A DNA stretch of 64,000 nucleotides, taken from a virus. The notes beneath the pieces are model-generated. The model did not search any database. It saw only the letters and a program-made list of their open reading frames with translations, and was not told where the DNA came from. Below, one piece after another: positions 16,169-24,626 of this stretch. The stretch lies in the IMG/VR virus record IMGVR_UViG_3300045971_000577, positions 124,001 to 188,000 of that record. One strand, given 5' to 3'. The position numbers were made by a program, and so were the translations under genes. Every line of letters begins with the position of its first letter. Position 1 is the stretch's first letter.

Positions 16169-19100
16169 TATGCAAGTCCGACTAGATTCTGTCTGAATGC
16201 ATCTAATACTGGTCCCAACTGTGACGAGCTTCCACTTGCACAGTCGCGCAAGAAATCCTGGAACTCCTGGGAGTACGATGGTACGTTAGATGCATCGGCC
16301 AACGCCTTTCTGAGCTGAGCAGTTAGTGTTGGATTCATTGCAACGTCACCAGATGTGTCAATGGTTGCAAGAAAATTCTTCAACTTTATACCCTTCGATG
16401 CTAGATCTTGCGCGCCCTCGAAGTTGCCACCGTCAATAAACCGCTTCACACGGTTGTTGATCTGCGATAATGCTTGATTTCCGAGTGTTTTTAGCACTGG
16501 GCGAACTTTCTTAAAGATTGTGTTGATTGCATCTGCTTCGGTCATCTCAGGTGCTTTCTTCATATTAGCACGAGCATTCATCTTATCGTGTGGAACAGCA
16601 CCGGTACGCCATCCTTGACGGTTGATAGAACCGATATCGTCATCCTCTGGACGTTGTTCGACACCAGTGATCCAAATAGTTTGCAATGAGCCAATCTGAT
16701 CAGCAAGTAGATCGAATGCATTATCACTATTCTGAACGTCCTTATTGGCAATCTTACCCATACGTGCCTTAGATACAGTTGGATCACCGAATCTTCCTGC
16801 CTTTGCTGGATCTTTTTCTTCTGGCTTCAGCAATTCAGGATCAATCTGTGTGCCATCGTTGGTAAACGCAATAATCTGATACGGAATGGTGTTGTCACCT
16901 GCTGGATTATAGGCCTTGCCCTTTCTTGCAAACTCAGCCTTCCGATCAGCAATATACTTCGAGTATGGCTTAATAGCTGCAACACCGTTTGCAGCCGAAA
17001 CAACAACAAAGTTGTCGCCATTCTTCTTAAATTCAGTCCATAGAGGTCTATGGGCATCGGCATTTGTAATCTTCAATGGCGATAGTTCGGCTTCATTATC
17101 CAGACGATGTCTTCCGTGTAACCATTTAATAAGATTCTTGCCGCCGGGCTGCTTACCTACACGACGTGCAAGCTGCGATGCTTCCTTTGGTGCGTCTGGT
17201 GGAGCATCGCCGGCATCAATTGCATTCGCTCTACGTTTTTCGTAGCCAGCGGACTGACGTGCTGCTCTGTCCTTGGCGTTTGGCTTACCAAATGCCTCAT
17301 CTAACGACTCGAAAATCTCGCGGATTTCCTCATCAAACTTCATTTGTTCAAATAGTGTAGGTTTCATGCCTTCTGTGCCTTCTCTGAGTTGTGGAATACC
17401 TCCACCGTTACCGATCTGATCGCCGCCCATTTCCGGAGGGCCTCCCAGTACTGAATCCTGATCTGGATATGCATAGATATATTGCCCGACCGGGTCACGA
17501 ACTACGTGGAATCTTACGCCATTGATGCGAAATTCCTTCACATCCGGCTTGTAACCCGGGATGGCCAGGCCGTGACTCAAATCAATCTTACCTAAATCTT
17601 CTGCATTATTACGCAACCAACCTGCAACTGCACGCATTTCCTCGTCTGTGTTGGGCCCTTGTCCGTCTACGTTTGCAATAGTTTGGATTTGCTCTAATGG
17701 AGTTCTTGTGAACATGCTGAATACGCTACGACCCATTCCGCGAATGTTCTTACGCATAAATCCTGGCAAATCCTGTACACTGTGCCATTCCGGAACTTGT
17801 GTTCCGGACGCCTGCATCGCATTGCTGATAACTGCTGGAACATCCTGTGCAGTTCTTACCATTACTTGATTCTGTGGTTGAACCGGTAGTCCTGGCTCGT
17901 CGGCTCCTACATCTGGATTGATACGATTCATCATATTACGCATTTGATCGGATGGAGTCATACTTCCAACCTTTCTGCGTGTGTCTGCAGGGTTAGCACG
18001 TGGCATGGATGGTGTTGCTGGACCGCCAGCATCTGGTTCGCCTTCTGGTTCGTCGATATTTGCTGGAAGATGAGCTTGTCTCGGATTTAGAATGTCATCC
18101 ATATCGTCAAAATCGGAGAATGACTGCTTTGTCTTAGTTGGCTTTGCTTCTTCGTCAACTGTTCCGCCCATAACCTGGCCGTGAATCTTTCTCAAAGATT
18201 CCACATCAGTAAAATTAGCAAGTTCTCCATGAGTATAATTCTTGCCGGCTTTGCTTAGTCCCATATCTTGCATATACTTGATGGCGCTAATCATATCAAA
18301 CGCATCGTTTGTGTCTTCTTCACTAGGCTCATCCGAGTCGAGTTGGTCGGCAGCCACCATGTCATCCTGCGAAGGATCCTGCATATCATCCATCTCGGGA
18401 TCATACCAGTCACCCTCGTCAACTTCACCAAAATGTTCCTGGGAATAACGACCAGCCTTACCATATGCATCAGTTGTTGTGTCTGGCATCATTGGTTGTT
18501 CGTCAAGATTATCGTCGCCGTATGTCATAGGAGACTTTTGTCCGCCTGTTGGGCGTACTTCAGTCTTTTGAACGATATCGCCTAGCTTAACGCCCTTACC
18601 GGACTTTGGCTTTTCAACAAATTCCTGTTCTTCTTCGTCAACCAATGGAAGTTCGACTTCCATTTCGTCTGCGCCCATTGCTGGATCTTGCATTCCAGGT
18701 CCTACAGGAGCAATAGGTTCCGAAGGCATCATATTTCTTTCTTGATCGTTCATTGCGTTTGGATCAGGGAAGCAAACAGAGCAATCCCACGACCCGCACT
18801 GGCAATCGCCGCCAGCAGGAACTACTTCTGCCAACTCTTGTACACCTTCTGTAGACAATGCTTCTTCAACAGCACTCATCCACTTACTAAATTCATCACG
18901 TTGGTCCATTACAGGTTCCTCTTTATCAATCTTTACATTTTGTGCGCCAAGAGACATCGGTGATAGTACACCGTCATTATCTGTTTGGCTAAAATTGTCT
19001 TTTGCATCTTGTTCTAACACGGCTGCTACATTTTCAACCGGTACTACTATCTCTTTGCTATCAAAGCTTAGGATACAATCTTTTCCAGTTGTTCCATAAG

Positions 19101-19494
19101 CAATAAACACACCAAATCCTGGTCCAATAACGGAGCCGTACACATCGGCAATCTTTACCAAGTCACCTGCACGGAATTCAGGCTTGTCACGCTGAGTTCC
19201 AATGGTATCTTGATTAACACTAGAATGGAACCAGTCGTTACCCTTCTGATATGGATCCTCGTAGTCGCGTTCTGGTGCTGAAAAGTCATCTGCGGAAAGT
19301 TCTCTAGCGATGCCCTTGATATCTACCATAGCACCATCTTGTGTACTATGCATAAATCTTCCTGTGCCGCCGCCAACTCGTGGATCGACCATCAATGTGG
19401 CGTCCTGCTTAAACATTACTTCCTTAGAGGGCTGTTCTGGAAACACTGCTGGAACGCTTTCCATAATTTTGAGCCACTTTCTAATATCCGACAT
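16168..19494 (-). CDS. 1108-residue late protein, probably virion-associated
   Basis: The second longest reading frame is far shorter, so this dominates the region. N-terminus MSDIRKWLKIMESV is a helix seen at the start of several late proteins of such phages. There is a small beta domain near residues 100-170 (GDLVKIADVYGSVIGPGFGV), a cysteine cluster CQCGSWDCSVCF near 230, a long acidic disordered stretch to about 550, and folded parts in the C-terminal 500. No enzyme motif is recognised. The late box and size suggest a structural or injected protein. Confidence 0.65.
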   Translation of the reverse strand: MSDIRKWLKIMESVPAVFPEQPSKEVMFKQDATLMVDPRVGGGTGRFMHSTQDGAMVDIKGIARELSADDFSAPERDYEDPYQKGNDWFHSSVNQDTIGTQRDKPEFRAGDLVKIADVYGSVIGPGFGVFIAYGTTGKDCILSFDSKEIVVPVENVAAVLEQDAKDNFSQTDNDGVLSPMSLGAQNVKIDKEEPVMDQRDEFSKWMSAVEEALSTEGVQELAEVVPAGGDCQCGSWDCSVCFPDPNAMNDQERNMMPSEPIAPVGPGMQDPAMGADEMEVELPLVDEEEQEFVEKPKSGKGVKLGDIVQKTEVRPTGGQKSPMTYGDDNLDEQPMMPDTTTDAYGKAGRYSQEHFGEVDEGDWYDPEMDDMQDPSQDDMVAADQLDSDEPSEEDTNDAFDMISAIKYMQDMGLSKAGKNYTHGELANFTDVESLRKIHGQVMGGTVDEEAKPTKTKQSFSDFDDMDDILNPRQAHLPANIDEPEGEPDAGGPATPSMPRANPADTRRKVGSMTPSDQMRNMMNRINPDVGADEPGLPVQPQNQVMVRTAQDVPAVISNAMQASGTQVPEWHSVQDLPGFMRKNIRGMGRSVFSMFTRTPLEQIQTIANVDGQGPNTDEEMRAVAGWLRNNAEDLGKIDLSHGLAIPGYKPDVKEFRINGVRFHVVRDPVGQYIYAYPDQDSVLGGPPEMGGDQIGNGGGIPQLREGTEGMKPTLFEQMKFDEEIREIFESLDEAFGKPNAKDRAARQSAGYEKRRANAIDAGDAPPDAPKEASQLARRVGKQPGGKNLIKWLHGRHRLDNEAELSPLKITNADAHRPLWTEFKKNGDNFVVVSAANGVAAIKPYSKYIADRKAEFARKGKAYNPAGDNTIPYQIIAFTNDGTQIDPELLKPEEKDPAKAGRFGDPTVSKARMGKIANKDVQNSDNAFDLLADQIGSLQTIWITGVEQRPEDDDIGSINRQGWRTGAVPHDKMNARANMKKAPEMTEADAINTIFKKVRPVLKTLGNQALSQINNRVKRFIDGGNFEGAQDLASKGIKLKNFLATIDTSGDVAMNPTLTAQLRKALADASNVPSYSQEFQDFLRDCASGSSSQLGPVLDAFRQNLVGLA

Positions 19495-19519
19495 GTAATA
19501 CGTCCTTGTTATGATTTAG

Positions 19520-19527
19520 TATTTATC
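19520..19527 (-). promoter_or_regulatory. Late promoter box GATAAATA
   Basis: 25 bases upstream of the 1108-residue gene, immediately after the terminator of the RNA ligase unit. Confidence 0.75.
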
Positions 19528-19550
19528 AAGGATCGGGCATATCGCGGCCA

Positions 19551-19577
19551 TAAAAAAAGGACGCTCGAAAGCGCCCT
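19551..19577 (-). terminator. Intrinsic terminator after the RNA ligase gene
   Basis: On the minus strand GGGCGCTTTCGAGCGTCC forms a hairpin (one wobble/mismatch) followed by seven T residues. Confidence 0.82.
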
Positions 19578-19595
19578 TCATCGGAGTGGTTTTGC

Positions 19596-20222
19596 CTACT
19601 TCTTTAGTACATTTGGTACCAGCATTTGTGTACGCCAGTGACTTTCGTCGTCAACGTGCCCCTTTCTGACATATTTTGCAACACTCTTATCGAAGTTATC
19701 GTATGCAAACTTATCAGCAAGGCGAATAACAAAGCCTTCGTCTTTCCCCGGATCTAATCCTTCATGGAGTTTTCTGATTTTAGCTTCATCCCATATGTCA
19801 TCATAGATAACATAGACAGGTTCGATACCAAGCAATGCGAAATAGTGCAGAGTTTCATCCCAACTGAGACACATGTTATCGTCATCCCAGATCGAAAAGC
19901 CCATGAAATACGAGGGCAGGTCTGTGTAGTGGATCGCGTGCTTGGCCCACAGGTTCTCGCCGCAAATTCGCCAATTTTCGGGAATATCGTGCGCTATCTG
20001 TGCATGTAGTTGCTTGACCCAGTCTCGGTCAATGCCACCCCTGCTGTCTAAACTGCGAGCATGGGTGTAATCTTTACCCAAAGTTGTATTCTCGCCGTCC
20101 ATTTTCTTAGATCCGATCGCTCTTTTACCCACAAAGTGGGAAAGGTCCGTTAGGACCTTGTCATCACTCGTGAATCCTGGACTCCAGGGTAGGTGATAAG
20201 TTCTCGGATACTTGATTTTCAT
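19596..20222 (-). CDS. RNA ligase, Rnl2-like nucleotidyltransferase
   Basis: 208 residues from ATG 20222, which overlaps the previous stop by ATGA. The adenylation motif is K40-M-D-G-E-N; then SYFMGFSIWDD (motif III region), EGFVIRL (motif IV) and VAKYVRKGH (motif V). The protein is about the size of the Rnl2 catalytic domain without a C-terminal domain. These enzymes seal nicks in RNA, usually tRNA cut by host anticodon nucleases. It sits in one operon with the DNA ligase. Confidence 0.85.
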   Translation of the reverse strand: MKIKYPRTYHLPWSPGFTSDDKVLTDLSHFVGKRAIGSKKMDGENTTLGKDYTHARSLDSRGGIDRDWVKQLHAQIAHDIPENWRICGENLWAKHAIHYTDLPSYFMGFSIWDDDNMCLSWDETLHYFALLGIEPVYVIYDDIWDEAKIRKLHEGLDPGKDEGFVIRLADKFAYDNFDKSVAKYVRKGHVDDESHWRTQMLVPNVLKK

Positions 20223-20518
20223 CTGCAAATCTTCTGAATGTCGTCTGCCGACCTTCCTACCTTCATTGCATCTACTCTACATTGATTCTTTGCATAGCTT
20301 TCGTATGCCATACCACCCATTGACAGAAAGAACATTATGGCAACGGTAGCCATTAGGTAGCGTTCCATTATCGACAAGCCCTCAGAACTTCTTCGCCCTT
20401 CATGCCAGCTTTGATAGCTTCGAGCTTGCACTGATGGCCTTGATAACCCCAAAAAAGCAAAGGCACAGATAAGTACAACTGCAACAACTCCAACAACGAT
20501 AGGTTCGGTGCGATTCAT
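20219..20518 (-). CDS. Small membrane protein, two segments
   Basis: 99 residues. Hydrophobic segments near residues 7-25 (IVVGVVAVVLICAFAFLG) and 53-70 (YLMATVAIMFFLSMGGMAY), with a basic loop between and a cysteine-containing tail. Inner-membrane location is inferred; function unknown. Confidence 0.72.
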   Translation of the reverse strand: MNRTEPIVVGVVAVVLICAFAFLGLSRPSVQARSYQSWHEGRRSSEGLSIMERYLMATVAIMFFLSMGGMAYESYAKNQCRVDAMKVGRSADDIQKICR

Positions 20519-20519
20519 T

Positions 20520-20693
20520 TCACTTTACCTTCGGTGGATTCCACTGTCTTGCAACAGTAAGGATTGAAGAGATTGCAGAACGCAACGGCTTACCTGCAGT
20601 CATAGATTCTACGACTTGCCAGCACGCCCATTTGCATAGATCATCAAACGACCAGTCGTCCAGATCCTTTTCTGTGTTTACAGGAGCACTCAC
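20520..20693 (-). CDS. Small protein between membrane gene and DNA ligase
   Basis: 57 residues, found by reading the gap. GTG at 20693 overlaps the ligase stop as GTGA and has AAGGAA at the right distance. The product is a tryptophan-containing helix pair (DDWSFDDLCKWACWQVVES, then RSAISSILTVARQW). No family recognised. Confidence 0.75.
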   Translation of the reverse strand: MSAPVNTEKDLDDWSFDDLCKWACWQVVESMTAGKPLRSAISSILTVARQWNPPKVK

Positions 20694-22039
20694 TTGATTT
20701 CCTTTGAGCTATTTGCAACAGACTTATCGTAACGACGTTCTTGGAAGCGTGGCAGGAACAAAGAATCCACGCCAACACGGGTTCTGCTCGAAATACGCTC
20801 GTTGTAAAGGACAGTGACAATGCCGCCCATCCAACTGTCGATATCGCGAGTGATCTCTGCACGCAAATCGTCTGAGAATCCACTGATTGCAGTTTCTACA
20901 AGACGATCACTGGATGCACAGATCAAACTACCGACCATTCCGACAAACTTGCCTTCACCGGGGTTCCAGCCAATGACTTCGAGGTCAGCATCCTTCTCGG
21001 CCTTGAACTTAACCAAGTGCTTGCTGCGGGTATCTTCCCACAGACCACAGAAGTTCTTCAGAATGGTACCTTCTTCGCCTGCTGCGAGCATTTCATTGAA
21101 GTGGGAAACTGCTTCATCCAGATTATTGACAATCTTGTATGGAATCAGGCGGAACTTCAACGCACCGTGCGTCAACTTGTGCGCGGTGTAATCAGCACTG
21201 GTGGTAATCTGTTGCATTGCGGCAACAAGCTTCAGGAAACGCTTGTCATACGTTTCTGCAGACTTGCGTGCGAAGAATTCAGACAGCGGGAATGCATCCC
21301 ACACCTGGAATCTCACCATCTTAGCTTCTGCATCGCTAATCGTGCCCTTGATGGCTTTGTTAATGATGCCGTTACCAGTCTTGCGATCGATAATGTTCTC
21401 GTTTGCATCCACAACAACGAATTCGCCGTCGTAGAACATATTAACTCCGTAATGCGCAGAAACATACAGCGCATCTTCGTCCATGTAACCCAACAAATCA
21501 ATTGCACGACCAGAACGACCACACAGAGTAACCTTGCCATTCTGGACAAGTGCATTTGCACGCAGGCCGTCAGCTTTTAGTTGACTGAATGCCTGATAGG
21601 TGATGTTTTTGACGTTCTTCTCGTCGTAGGGACGAGCAAGCAGGCAGGGATAAGTGGGAATGAAGTCGGGGATTACCGAGTTGACCGTACCATCTCCAGC
21701 ACCGCAACGCAAATCCTTGCCAATAATGCGCTCAACAACAGTAGCATCATCAGCGGAAAGCTGACTGAGAACACTGCGTAGATGCTCAATCCCTGCGCCA
21801 CCTGTGAATTGTCTCGAAGAAAGCTTTTCAAGTTCAACCAGTGCCCAGTCGAGGGTCTGCCCGCCTTTTGCGTCATAAGCAGGGATCTTCCTGATGAAAA
21901 AGTTCACATACGGATCGAGTGCAAGTTTTGCAACCGTACGGAACTGTTGATTGTCCTTGTATTTCCCGATAACTGCGATCTTGTGACCGCGTTTGGTATC
22001 GGAATTGATTTCTTCGAGGATTTGTAGAATGTTTATCAT
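20690..22039 (-). CDS. 30: ATP-dependent DNA ligase, gp30-like
   Basis: 449 residues; T4 gp30 is 487. The start INILQILEEINSDTKRGHK resembles T4 ligase, which supports the chosen start. Motif I is K155-A-D-G, then GRSGRAIDL, FYDGEFVVVD (motif III) and EGTILKN (motif IV), with KHLVKFKAEKD as motif V. Joins Okazaki fragments and seals nicks. The -10 box of its promoter ends six bases before the ATG, so the message seems to be leaderless. Confidence 0.94.
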   Translation of the reverse strand: MINILQILEEINSDTKRGHKIAVIGKYKDNQQFRTVAKLALDPYVNFFIRKIPAYDAKGGQTLDWALVELEKLSSRQFTGGAGIEHLRSVLSQLSADDATVVERIIGKDLRCGAGDGTVNSVIPDFIPTYPCLLARPYDEKNVKNITYQAFSQLKADGLRANALVQNGKVTLCGRSGRAIDLLGYMDEDALYVSAHYGVNMFYDGEFVVVDANENIIDRKTGNGIINKAIKGTISDAEAKMVRFQVWDAFPLSEFFARKSAETYDKRFLKLVAAMQQITTSADYTAHKLTHGALKFRLIPYKIVNNLDEAVSHFNEMLAAGEEGTILKNFCGLWEDTRSKHLVKFKAEKDADLEVIGWNPGEGKFVGMVGSLICASSDRLVETAISGFSDDLRAEITRDIDSWMGGIVTVLYNERISSRTRVGVDSLFLPRFQERRYDKSVANSSKEIK

Positions 22040-22045
22040 ACTCTT

Positions 22046-22074
22046 AGTATAAGCTAGACCACAGTCTGCGTCAA
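22046..22074 (-). promoter_or_regulatory. Early sigma70-type promoter at the ligase start
   Basis: TTGACG, 17 bases, TATACT on the minus strand; -10 box ends six bases before the ATG at 22039. Confidence 0.72.
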
Positions 22075-22247
22075 GTGGTTGATTTCAGTTCTTTTTCTAA
22101 TATATAATCAGCCATCTCCGGGAGAAGAGTTAGATACATCCTGTCGTGATGTGGTTCGCAATACGACCGTCCATATATGGTCGGATGGCGGCAGCACTCT
22201 CCTTCTCCGATCCATACACATACTTTATTTTCTTTCTCTTCATCCAT
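22071..22247 (-). CDS. Small zinc-finger protein
   Basis: 58 residues, found by reading the gap. WIGEGECCRHPTIYGRSYC followed by EPHHDRMY gives C-x ... CC ... Y-C-x-x-H-H, a likely zinc finger. The ending Y-C-x-x-H-x-x-x-x-Y recalls the C-terminal finger of GcrA-type regulators, but that is only a short resemblance. Its end overlaps the -35 region of the ligase promoter. A promoter at 22400 reads towards it through a 150-base leader. Confidence 0.7.
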   Translation of the reverse strand: MDEEKENKVCVWIGEGECCRHPTIYGRSYCEPHHDRMYLTLLPEMADYILEKELKSTT

Positions 22248-22282
22248 TTTATTGTTCGCGCCCCATGATGTAACACTTCAAA

Positions 22283-22315
22283 CCATCGACCTACCAGTTA
22301 CAAGCTGGCCACTCT
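22283..22315 (-). other. Degenerate tRNA-Thr(UGU)-like arm
   Basis: The minus strand reads AGAGTG, stem GCCAG, loop CTTGTAA, stem CTGGT, then AGGTC and GATGG. That is the D-stem end, anticodon arm with UGU, variable loop and T-stem start of a threonine tRNA. The T-loop is wrong, no CCATC partner follows directly, and there is no acceptor pairing. I read it as a decayed tRNA or a mimic. Confidence 0.35.
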
Positions 22316-22341
22316 AAGTGTAACTAGAACAATATTAAGCC

Positions 22342-22353
22342 GGCGGCGCCGCC
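22342..22353. repeat. Self-complementary GGCGGCGCCGCC
   Basis: A perfect 12-base palindrome in the untranslated stretch 22248-22411, much more GC-rich than its surroundings. It may fold in the leader RNA. Confidence 0.5.
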
Positions 22354-22399
22354 TTGTGTTTAGAGATCATTCGTATTTCTGAGCTAATGAGGCATGCTC

Positions 22400-22428
22400 A
22401 GTATAGCAGAATTATTCGATATCCTCAA
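22400..22428 (-). promoter_or_regulatory. Early promoter inside the 3' end of a gene
   Basis: TTGAGG, 17 bases, TATACT on the minus strand. The -35 box lies within the last codons of the gene at 22412. It would drive the leader and the zinc-finger gene at 22071. Confidence 0.6.
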
Positions 22429-22738
22429 TGTGCTCCAAAATAATTCTGTCGTAATCATTTTTTACTGCGTATTCGATGACTTCTGCAAGGACAACTTCGT
22501 CGTCCAACGAAGCATACCATAAAACCTTGCCATAGTCGACATTATTGAATCCAGAAAGAACTTTCTTGGATGTTTCGAGGTAGTTTTCGTATGAACCAAA
22601 CTCCTCTGTATATGGGCCAAGGGCAGCATCAAGTATATCGCCTTGTGTCATTATTTGTACTGTTTTGATAATCTTACCGCTGCGGTCTGCAACGGTATAT
22701 TCAGTCCCAATGGATAGGACATCGGTGTTTTTGTACAT
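22412..22738 (-). CDS. Hypothetical late protein
   Basis: 108 residues, acidic, mixed alpha/beta (SIGTEYTVADRSGKIIKTVQ, then YASLDDEVVLAEVIEYAV). GAGG precedes the ATG, and a late-type box lies 41 bases upstream. No family recognised. Confidence 0.68.
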   Translation of the reverse strand: MYKNTDVLSIGTEYTVADRSGKIIKTVQIMTQGDILDAALGPYTEEFGSYENYLETSKKVLSGFNNVDYGKVLWYASLDDEVVLAEVIEYAVKNDYDRIILEHIEDIE

Positions 22739-22779
22739 AGTGGTACCTCAATAAAGGTGTAGAGCCAACGGCTCATTAG

Positions 22780-22787
22780 TATTTATG
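22780..22787 (-). promoter_or_regulatory. Late promoter box CATAAATA
   Basis: Overlaps the stop codon of the gene at 22783, 41 bases before the start at 22738. Confidence 0.55.
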
Positions 22788-23811
22788 GAAAGTGCAGAAA
22801 CTTAGATTTGATATCGTAAAATCGTTTGGCGCCTGTCATCCTTTCTAGTACCGCACGCTCGACAATATCTTTTATATATCCGTCCTTAGTGGATTCAATC
22901 TGATCATCCGGAATATCGTCAAGGTTTATATTAGAAACTACTATCGATGCGTTCGATGAAGGTATGACCACGGGAAAGAATGTTATATTTCCATTTCCGC
23001 TGATAATATCTCGATAATCTACATCAACACTATAAGAAACCGCTGCTGGCTGTACACTAAGAATAGAATGAAAATTTCTACCATGTGAGTTTATGCAGCC
23101 AAATATCTCAGCCTTTGAACTGCTATGCGACGCGATCTTATTTTCGTCAATGACACCAGCTGAACCTTTACCGAACAAGATATGACTATAGGCCGCCCCT
23201 TCTAACGCAATAATATTTCTATATGCAAATGATGCAGATGCTACATTATTATTATAAAAGGTGGTCAGATTCAATCTCGAAGAAGGATTCAGAATATAGT
23301 TGGTCACACAATTCAGCGCACTGTGACTTTCAATCTCTTCAACAATTTCTGCTGAAAATGTTTCACTGATGCGAAATACAACTACAGAGTTGTAGAATGT
23401 TTCGTATTCTGTTCGATACTTGACATAAATCGGTTCGTCAATATCGCCGACTATTTCAAACATAGTGTGATTATTACACACCAGGTATGCTACTGTAGAA
23501 AATGTCTCAGGATTATATAAACTCTGGGGATTGGTGGTTTGATTATTATTTTCGAGAGAATTCGTTACCAGAATGTTCGGATGATCATACATCTCTTTAC
23601 TGATGTGTATTTCGTTACCGGTAATTATGACAATAAAACCTGTCAGCGCAGGGTCTACTATCATCTGAGACTTATTATTCTGGATAAAGAATCGTTGATC
23701 GAAAAACTTATCTAGTTCAGTGGTCTTATATTTGTCCTGCGCTGCCGAATAGAGCAACTCCGGATAATATTTTCCAAGAAATGATTTTACTGGTATGAGA
23801 TTTGTCGACAT
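22783..23811 (-). CDS. Late protein, weakly SufB/SufD-like
   Basis: 342 residues, strongly beta-rich. The stretch LEGAAYSHILFGKGSAGVID, then HSSSKAEIFGCINSHGRNFH and later IPSSNASIVVSN with a helical end, resembles in layout the beta-helix core of SufB/SufD iron-sulphur scaffold proteins. I cannot align the key residues, so it may equally be a beta-helical virion protein. Preceded by a late box 24 bases upstream, which favours the virion view. Confidence 0.4.
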   Translation of the reverse strand: MSTNLIPVKSFLGKYYPELLYSAAQDKYKTTELDKFFDQRFFIQNNKSQMIVDPALTGFIVIITGNEIHISKEMYDHPNILVTNSLENNNQTTNPQSLYNPETFSTVAYLVCNNHTMFEIVGDIDEPIYVKYRTEYETFYNSVVVFRISETFSAEIVEEIESHSALNCVTNYILNPSSRLNLTTFYNNNVASASFAYRNIIALEGAAYSHILFGKGSAGVIDENKIASHSSSKAEIFGCINSHGRNFHSILSVQPAAVSYSVDVDYRDIISGNGNITFFPVVIPSSNASIVVSNINLDDIPDDQIESTKDGYIKDIVERAVLERMTGAKRFYDIKSKFLHFP

Positions 23812-23835
23812 TTATTTCCCGTATCTGCTACGAGA

Positions 23836-23843
23836 TATTTATG
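23836..23843 (-). promoter_or_regulatory. Late promoter box CATAAATA
   Basis: 24 bases before the start at 23811, directly after the clpS stop. Confidence 0.65.
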
Positions 23844-23844
23844 G

Positions 23845-24150
23845 TTATAGTTCTTCGAATGTAGCAGTTAACGGGAATCCATTTGCTCTAGAATAAGCAA
23901 CGGTCTCAGTGGTTTTCTCTTCTGCAATCTCGCGTGTGTATGGCGAGCCTGCAATACCTTGCCCTTGGACGTGGATCATCTTGGTAATCTCCACAGCATC
24001 CTGCATGCTCTTATGAAAGACGCCGACAAGTACAGAAATCACAAACTCAAATGTGGTTGAATCGTCATTATGAAGGATTACCTTGTACATCTTTGGCTCG
24101 ACGACGCGGATGGTCTCATCAATCTTTTCGATTACTTCAATATCAGACAT
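23845..24150 (-). CDS. clpS: ClpS-like protease adaptor
   Basis: 101 residues from ATG 24150. The longer frame would start inside its own promoter, and GGGA precedes this ATG. YKVILHNDDSTTFEFVISVL, the HVQGQGIAGSPYTREIAEEK stretch and the end ANGFPLTATFEE follow ClpS closely. ClpS binds N-degron proteins and, in bacteria, passes them to ClpA. The window has ClpX but no ClpA, so it may work with host ClpA, redirect it, or pair with the phage ClpX. Confidence 0.92.
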   Translation of the reverse strand: MSDIEVIEKIDETIRVVEPKMYKVILHNDDSTTFEFVISVLVGVFHKSMQDAVEITKMIHVQGQGIAGSPYTREIAEEKTTETVAYSRANGFPLTATFEEL

Positions 24151-24178
24151 TGTTAAATCCCGGGTAGTAGTAGACCTA

Positions 24179-24207
24179 AGTTTACTGTACCCGGACCCTT
24201 GTGTCAA
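24179..24207 (-). promoter_or_regulatory. Early sigma70-type promoter for clpS
   Basis: TTGACA, 17 bases, TAAACT on the minus strand, 28 bases before the ATG at 24150. Confidence 0.78.
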
Positions 24208-24212
24208 GAAAC

Positions 24213-24626
24213 TTACTTGATGGTAATTAGCTTGGGCTGAGCCTCAAGCGGCACATTCTTAACAAATGTGATAGTCAAAATACCATCTTCCATCTCTGCA
24301 CCACCTACATCAAAGAATTCGGCAATGCGGAATTGCTTTGAGAACGAACGGTTGGCGATTCCACGGAATTGATACGTAGAATTCGGATCAATTGCTTTCT
24401 CACCCTTGATAGTGAGCAAACCTTGATGTTCTTCTAGCGTGATTTCCGCTTTCTTGAATCCTGCGACAGCCAATTCGATGTAGAATTCATTGTCAGAGAC
24501 TCTAACAATGTTGTGCGGTGGATAGTTGTTATTTTGAATGTGAAAATCCCTGAATACGGGACCGAAGCCTACAGTAATAGATTCGAGTTGATCGAATAGA
24601 CGTGAGATGTCGTTCTTAGGTAGCAT
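24213..24626 (-). CDS. Hsp20 small heat-shock protein
   Basis: 137 residues from ATG 24626, with AAGGAGT before it. The alpha-crystallin domain runs from about YPPHNIVRVSDNEFYIELAV to the end, with the GLLTIKGEK strand and the GILTITFVK strand that closes the domain. The start LFDQLESITVGFGPVF resembles IbpA. Such chaperones hold unfolded proteins; phage versions are known from T4-like phages of cyanobacteria, where they are virion-linked in some reports (from memory). A late box lies 99 bases upstream. Confidence 0.92.
   Translation of the reverse strand: MLPKNDISRLFDQLESITVGFGPVFRDFHIQNNNYPPHNIVRVSDNEFYIELAVAGFKKAEITLEEHQGLLTIKGEKAIDPNSTYQFRGIANRSFSKQFRIAEFFDVGGAEMEDGILTITFVKNVPLEAQPKLITIK

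Noticed and set aside
21017-21580. 187-codon plus-strand frame inside DNA ligase
   Set aside because: Antisense to a gene with clear ligase motifs; no promoter or ribosome site, and the composition is that of a reverse-strand shadow.
22079-22273. 64-codon plus-strand frame in the gap upstream of ligase
   Set aside because: The minus strand holds a better gene (22071-22247) with a zinc-finger pattern; the plus frame has no start signal.
22264-22345. Functional tRNA-Thr
   Set aside because: The anticodon arm is convincing, but the T-loop lacks a proper TTC, the T-stem has no direct partner, and the acceptor ends do not pair.
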